Source: Devosiaceae bacterium (GTDB lineage Bacteria; Pseudomonadota; Alphaproteobacteria; Rhizobiales; Devosiaceae). Taken from it: DNA of 64,000 bases. The notes under the pieces were generated by a model. That model had not been told where the DNA came from. It saw only the letters and a list, made by a program, of their open reading frames with translations, and did not search any database. Both the position numbers and the translations under genes were made by a program. The stretch is taken from positions 62,001 to 126,000 of the forward strand of contig JAKISW010000002.1 in the NCBI GenBank assembly GCA_021648375.1. The letters are read 5' to 3'. Every line of letters starts with the position of its first letter. The first letter of the stretch is position 1. Shown in pieces: positions 63,975-64,000 of this stretch.

Positions 63975-64000
63975 ATGAAGCTTGAATATATGTACAGTTT
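63975..64000 (+). CDS. Possible start of a gene truncated at the window edge
   Basis: An ATG at 63975 preceded by GGAAAC opens a frame reading MKLEYMYS before the window ends. Too little is visible to identify it, and it does not resemble the start of TruB. The preceding bases (63867-63974) hold no recognised feature. Confidence 0.25.

Overview
The window is a dense, almost entirely housekeeping stretch of an alphaproteobacterial chromosome, most likely Hyphomicrobiales (Rhizobiales). The gene strings are the basis for this: mnmE-rho beside aroE-coaE-dnaQ-secB; hisB-DUF2628-hisH-hisA-hisF-hisE-coaA beside hslVU; hrcA-grpE divergent from rph-rdgB-hemW; mutS-glnD-murJ-trpS; and nfu-tsaB-rimI-fur-plsC-miaB-phoH-ybeY-corC-lnt-metK-trmB-rimP-nusA-ylxR-infB-rbfA. 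Base composition is moderate and AT-leaning. TTG and GTG starts are frequent. The placement is from protein motifs and gene order only; no database search was possible.

Layout. 1-1381: 5' end of mnmE and all of rho, both leftward. 1381-2072: very AT-rich gap with DnaA-box and CtrA-type motifs, a candidate replication origin (oriC). 2073-4304: aroE, coaE, dnaQ rightward. 4453-8017: secB and fxsA leftward, then timA, an Smr protein, an XRE regulator and a VOC protein. 8027-9968: HslUV protease. 10135-13702: histidine genes, then coaA. 14715-20879: single genes and short runs (a PfkB kinase, nth, an AraC-alkyltransferase fusion, gpmA, dapB, pyrF, an FMN reductase). 20897-26715: the DnaK-DnaJ-GrpE-HrcA heat-shock set with a sigma-32-like promoter before dnaK. 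26934-29459: rph-rdgB-hemW. 29714-33391: a lipoprotein PBP activator divergent from rsmI-yraN-gshB. 33427-36481: a MarC protein, comM and a cold-shock/DUF1294 protein. 36625-44960: mutS, glnD, murJ, trpS. 45070-57066: a long rightward series from a universal stress protein to trmB. 57627-63866: the rimP-nusA-ylxR-infB-rbfA translation/transcription operon.

The most unusual content is non-coding. A family of structured repeats lies at 4314-4426, 39350-39398 and in an array at 57016-57575. Copies share an outer stem, an inner stem and a conserved 3' tail, while the stem bases change in compensating pairs. One copy begins at codon 245 of trmB and supplies its last 16 codons and stop. Another begins inside the mutS stop codon. 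Together with the candidate oriC at 1381-2072, these are the observations most worth following up. I found no phage, plasmid, insertion sequence, CRISPR array, rRNA, tRNA or defence system.
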